Assembly (NCBI GenBank): GCA_032718475.1 | Contig: JAUCBJ010007471.1 | Coordinates: 1 to 33,607, forward strand | DNA: 33,607 nt | Source: Nemertoderma westbladi | Lineage: Eukaryota; Xenacoelomorpha; Nemertodermatida; Nemertodermatidae | Reading direction: 5' to 3' | In this document: positions 30,230 through 33,607 of the stretch, one piece after another | Position numbering within the stretch: the stretch's first letter is position 1 | Layout of the letters: each line of letters opens with the position of its first letter | The notes under the pieces: generated by a model | The model's input: only the letters and a program-made list of their open reading frames with translations | The model's database searches: none | What the model was told of the DNA's origin: nothing | Position numbers and translations under genes: made by a program

Positions 30230-31000
30230 ACAGTTACCTTCATCTATGTATCGCCATGGTGGGCTTGTTATTCGCACCAATCTCGTAACACCCAGCGGTT
30301 CTGAAGTTGCTATTACATCATCGTAATCTGTAACATGATCGATCATCTGTACTGTCAATGTCCGAGTCGAAATAACTTTCAGGTTTCATGACGTTCATCT
30401 TGGCAGTGTTGATGTCTCTCACAGTCGGTATGAAGGTCTTTCTCACGTCATTCAACTGCCGGTGAACTCCATTTACAACGACCACCCAATCATATACTTC
30501 CTCCACTGGAACTGGTCCTTTCCACTTGTACATCGAATATGACTATCTTGTTTAACATAAACCATATCACCGACTTTGAGGGAGTGGGGATGCTCCACCT
30601 GGCCCCTGGGTTCTCTGCCATCCCATTGTTTTACAGTATTAACCTCAGTGACCCCTGGGAGTTTATTCCCACGTTCTGCAACACCTTTAAAACACAGCTC
30701 AGTTGGAGTAAAGTTCCTGTCACATCCTATTGTCCTACTGAACCAGAATGCTGCTTGTTCTACCGTTTTTCGAGCTCTGACTGCCCATTTCTTAATACGG
30801 TAGTTCAGTGTACTTTTTCTACAGGGTTTATTTTCTCTACAGGCACATACAAATAACAGAGTAACTTCCAAAGTGTCAATAAATTCTTTCAGTTCCTGAC
30901 TCCAAAATGCCGGTAAGTGGTCCACAAGAACTTCATCAGGAGGGCCCATTTCGAGAAATATTTGGTTAAGTTCACACTGTTGACGCATTTTCATTGGCAA
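30230..31000 (-). pseudogene. gypsy-type integrase fragment
   Basis: The frame 31000-30473 has GPPDEVLVDHLPAFWSQELK, with the catalytic Asp in LVD and the following Asn replaced by His, then a degraded region where the catalytic Glu is expected (RKSTLNYRIKKWAVRARKTV), and VGDMVYVKQD. The message then moves to the 30533-30318 frame (YKWKGPVPVEEVYDWVVVV, HRQLNDVRK) and to a third frame ending in LVRITSPPWRYIDEG near 30235. Clear integrase C-terminal organisation, but dead through frameshifts. Confidence 0.75.
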
Positions 31001-31379
31001 ATTTCGTCTGCATATTTTCTAATGTGATGCATAATCCATTACAGTTAAATACTTTCGATTGCCATACTCAGTAAACTCCATGGAGAGATGGCTCCACACC
31101 TGGTCAACTTTTGCTGTTCAACCTTCCACTTTAGTGGGATTGGATCTTTACTACTGTTACATTTTGGCCACTGATATACCAACTTTTTCAATGAGCCTTA
31201 TAAAGTAGGAGTTGATTCCTTCCTTTCGCAGTCAAGGTGTCAGAGTTATGATGTTCTTTCAACTCCTAGATTGGAAATTTTGTGGATCTTATTCTTTACT
31301 CTCCTTAATTGATCATTAAAATCTTTCATTATCTATCATTAAAATCATCATCTACCATGTCACAATTTTGAGGAACTGT

Positions 31380-31680
31380 AGTGAGGGCATCAGCCTTATT
31401 AATATCAGACTGTACTAGAAATGGATGGATTATTAGTTGATATTGCTCGATATGGTTGGCTATTAAATCTAATCTCGGTTCAACTAATTTATGGGCCTGC
31501 CCTTAGTTCTTACACTATGAGAGTTGGATACAACTGCTTCTGCCCAATATGAGCAGTGATTGAGTTGATAAACAGGTCGATTTCAACCAATCCCCATCAA
31601 TCGCGAGATTAATACCACCCACAACAGGATCCAATTATGCTACATTAATATGGCTTTTGTCACTTTGTTTACATAACCAG
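31380..31680 (-). pseudogene. gypsy-type RNase H fragment
   Basis: Short frame pieces, too short or broken to form one gene: SHINVA followed by a stop and then GGINLAIDGDW (near 31650-31580), and LVEPRLDLIANHIEQYQLII with DINKADALTTVPQN (near 31480-31370). Order and motifs fit the RNase H domain between reverse transcriptase and integrase. Confidence 0.6.
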
Positions 31681-31850
31681 CTAGTGTCTTCAACTATGAT
31701 TTCATCAAACACTGCCAATACTTCCTTGGCAATTGAGGTAAACATCAGTCCAGACTTCTCCCGATTTATTTGGTGGTACCAACCATGTTCCTGTCGCTGG
31801 ATCATTATTACTAGACTGTTCTATCGTTTGGACAATCATTTCTCATTCAA

Positions 31851-32260
31851 TCATTCATTTAGATAGTATTGGTTCAACAGGTGCATCCCACACCCTTCAT
31901 GCACCGTATCACTGCATCCAAAGGCACATGCTGGTATTAGCCATCCAGCGATTGGAAAATGACCACGAAGTGCATCACATATTGAATGCACTTCCCACAT
32001 TGTAATACAATTTGGCAATGATGGTAATTTTGAATCCTGTTTCCACCTTAAAATGGTGTACATGTACGGAAGTGATACCCATACTTGTTCATCAACTGAC
32101 AGTGTTTTCTCCACAATGTGGTTCATGATTTTAGGCACTGAACTTAGTACAAATCCCATCACTGTTACCAAATATCGTACATTTTCATACACCACTGTTT
32201 GATATGGTTGAGTTCTTTAGCGATCATTATTTGCATATGGGGCCATTTAAGGTCTATTAG
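31851..32260 (-). pseudogene. gypsy-type reverse transcriptase fragment
   Basis: Near 32250-32230 a DLK...MQI string resembles the palm A box. Then MGFVLSSVPKIMNHIVEKTL (about 32160-32100) matches the B-box region, and PYMYTILR stands where Y-x-D-D should be, so the catalytic aspartates are lost. It continues with CDALRGHFPIAGWLIPACAF, the connection to RNase H. The frame ends at 31851. Confidence 0.7.
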
Positions 32261-32821
32261 TGCTGTATGGATGCTTTACGTGGAACACACACACACAGTG
32301 GCTCCCAATAGTCTAAAATGGGGCGTATTCAATTTTTCTTTGGCTCGTATTTCCCCATTAGAGGAATAGTTCTCTTTTTTTTACCATGTTCAAAATCGTT
32401 ATATAGAATCATCCAACCTTGTGTTCGCCATCCATCAATACTAAAACGGAACATTTCTTGATGTTCTGGCCGAATAGTATTAGTATATTATATTATATAT
32501 ATTATATTATTATATATTCTATCATATAGGCGTTATAGTATTCTGGTGCATTGGTTCTTGATTTTGCTTCCATTTCCATTCGGCAGTCCAACTCTCACCA
32601 TTATAAAATGCATTAAAATCCACGGCATTCAGCGTCACTTCAATGCCAATGCTTCCAGTTATGCCAATGTTACACTGTTTAATTAGTTTAGGTCCCAAAA
32701 CCTGTTCTGGACTATTCACCTCCACACCAAGTTTTTTATGAGAATTGACTGCATCCATTGCTCCAAATATTGTTGATATTGAATTTGCTGGGTCAATCGA
32801 TTTAATTAATCTTCTCGTCAT

Positions 32822-33483
32822 CGCCTGATAACGTCATGTGCAGCCCCTGATAAGGAAAGTGACGTCGGGTAAGCGATGTTTCTTCCTTTAACTTTGACTC
32901 TGCCTTTATACACCCCCAATGTCGAATGTCTAATAAACCGAATGTTTGTCGGATAGTCCAACATATTACTATAGCAACATTTCCATCGTGCCAAAAGGGC
33001 GACTTTTGGGGATCATTTGTATCGTATTGAAAGGAAATTTAAAATAGTTGACCCACAGTAGAAATTCCGGTTAATTTAAACTGGAAATTTCATATAGCCA
33101 GAGCTCAGCTATTATGTATTATATGATAGCTAGTACAGAGTTACTCACCATGTGATTATCCAATTCGTTAATGTGGACTAGTCCATGGATATAGGGAGCA
33201 GTTTCTTTGAGCAAGTCCATACAGTAATCCACAGCTACAGATGATACTGGTGAGTTGGTGGGAAACACAGACTTTGTTGAATGAGATCCGTTATGCAGGT
33301 AATTCCATTGGTAACACCAACTGTACATTATGTACAGAAGTGAAAGCAGCAGAACCCCAGTCGGAGTGTACTAAAATAATATAAAAGTAAAAATGTATTC
33401 CGTATGGCGTCATTTTCACTAGTATTACATGCAGCCAATTCTGTTCTCACAGATTTAATAATCACATAGTGTATGTAATCAAG
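32822..33483. other. intergenic DNA, no recognised gene
   Basis: A minus-strand frame of 69 codons (33328-33119) has no similarity that I recognise and could be chance or part of the gypsy remnant. Otherwise AT-rich and unstructured. Confidence 0.45.
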
Positions 33484-33607
33484 TCAGGTCAGGGTCCCCA
33501 GATCCTGCTACCACTATGGAAGTAATGTGGTACTACCTGTAGCTGTCTGCCCAGTAGGACAGCTTGATCAGCACCAGTAGCCTACAGTATTCATCATTTA
33601 GTCAATC
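33484..33607 (+). mobile_element. 5'-end segment related to the RTE-type LINE (partial)
   Basis: AGGTCAGGGTC, CCACTATGGA..., TACTACCTGTAGCTG and CCCAGTAGGAC occur in the same order as AGGTCAGGTC, CCACCTTCATAC..., TTCCACCTGTAGCTG and CTTACTAGGGC at 9491-9596. It is probably the 5' end of another copy of the same family, cut off by the window edge. Confidence 0.5.

Larger units (their letters stand above)
30230..32821 (-). mobile_element. degenerate Ty3/gypsy-type pol
   Basis: Minus strand, in order: an upstream segment with NAVDFNAFYNGESWTAEWKW-like sequence (32821-32522), reverse transcriptase (about 32250-32000), RNase H (about 31650-31390), zinc-binding region (about 31380-31020) and integrase (31000-30230). 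Frames change often and many stops interrupt the sequence. No LTRs were identified on either side. Much older than the BEL/Pao element to judge by decay. Confidence 0.75.

Noticed and set aside
1-33607. CRISPR arrays, bacterial operons or phage-type systems
   Set aside because: Tandem repeats here lack regular unique spacers; the coding content is eukaryotic retroelement and intron-bearing sequence.

Overview
The window is metazoan nuclear DNA, most likely from an aquatic invertebrate. It is AT-rich and intron-bearing, and it is packed with tRNA-derived SINE-like repeats, LINE copies, Ty3/gypsy and BEL/Pao retroelements, with almost no host coding sequence. I cannot fix the species. Palindromic words such as TAGGCCTA and TACCGGTA recur throughout and may be a lineage signature.

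Left third (1-9480). AT-rich repeat DNA: a short minisatellite at the very start, tRNA-like SINE remnants, a satellite-like array (about 3115-3840) whose ~160-173 bp units carry a conserved hairpin, and a G-run/C-run palindrome that recurs 1.9 kb further on. A degenerate CR1/jockey-type LINE (about 5985-7908) follows, then a decayed minus-strand fragment of a zinc-motif gene family (about 8690-9500).

Middle (9486-28017). An RTE-type LINE (endonuclease plus N-terminal reverse transcriptase, plus strand) is cut off at its 3' side by a 15.9 kb minus-strand BEL/Pao LTR retrotransposon. Reading on the minus strand, the element is: 5' LTR (28017-26770), a 2.25 kb leader with two tandem-repeat systems, a 2147-codon gag-protease-RT-RNase H frame, an integrase frame displaced by -1, a 1.6 kb spacer with its own tandem duplication and a tRNA-like insertion, an extra gene (ORF3, about 14864-13417) encoding three tandem zinc knuckles and a basic tail, and the 3' LTR (13338-12109). 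The LTRs are about 96-97% alike by eye. The protease catalytic Asp is Asn, and ORF3 has two in-frame TGA codons and a frame change, so this copy looks non-autonomous although recent.

Right part (28018-33607). A minus-strand Ulp1/C48-like cysteine peptidase fragment whose catalytic residues are split over two exons joined by a canonical GT-AG intron (28766-29527), a plus-strand tRNA-derived SINE, a heavily decayed minus-strand Ty3/gypsy pol (about 32821-30230), and at the right edge a segment resembling the 5' end of the RTE LINE.

The most unusual item is the extra zinc-knuckle gene in the env position of the very large BEL/Pao element, together with its long structured leader. The split C48-like peptidase is the best candidate for a non-retroelement gene.
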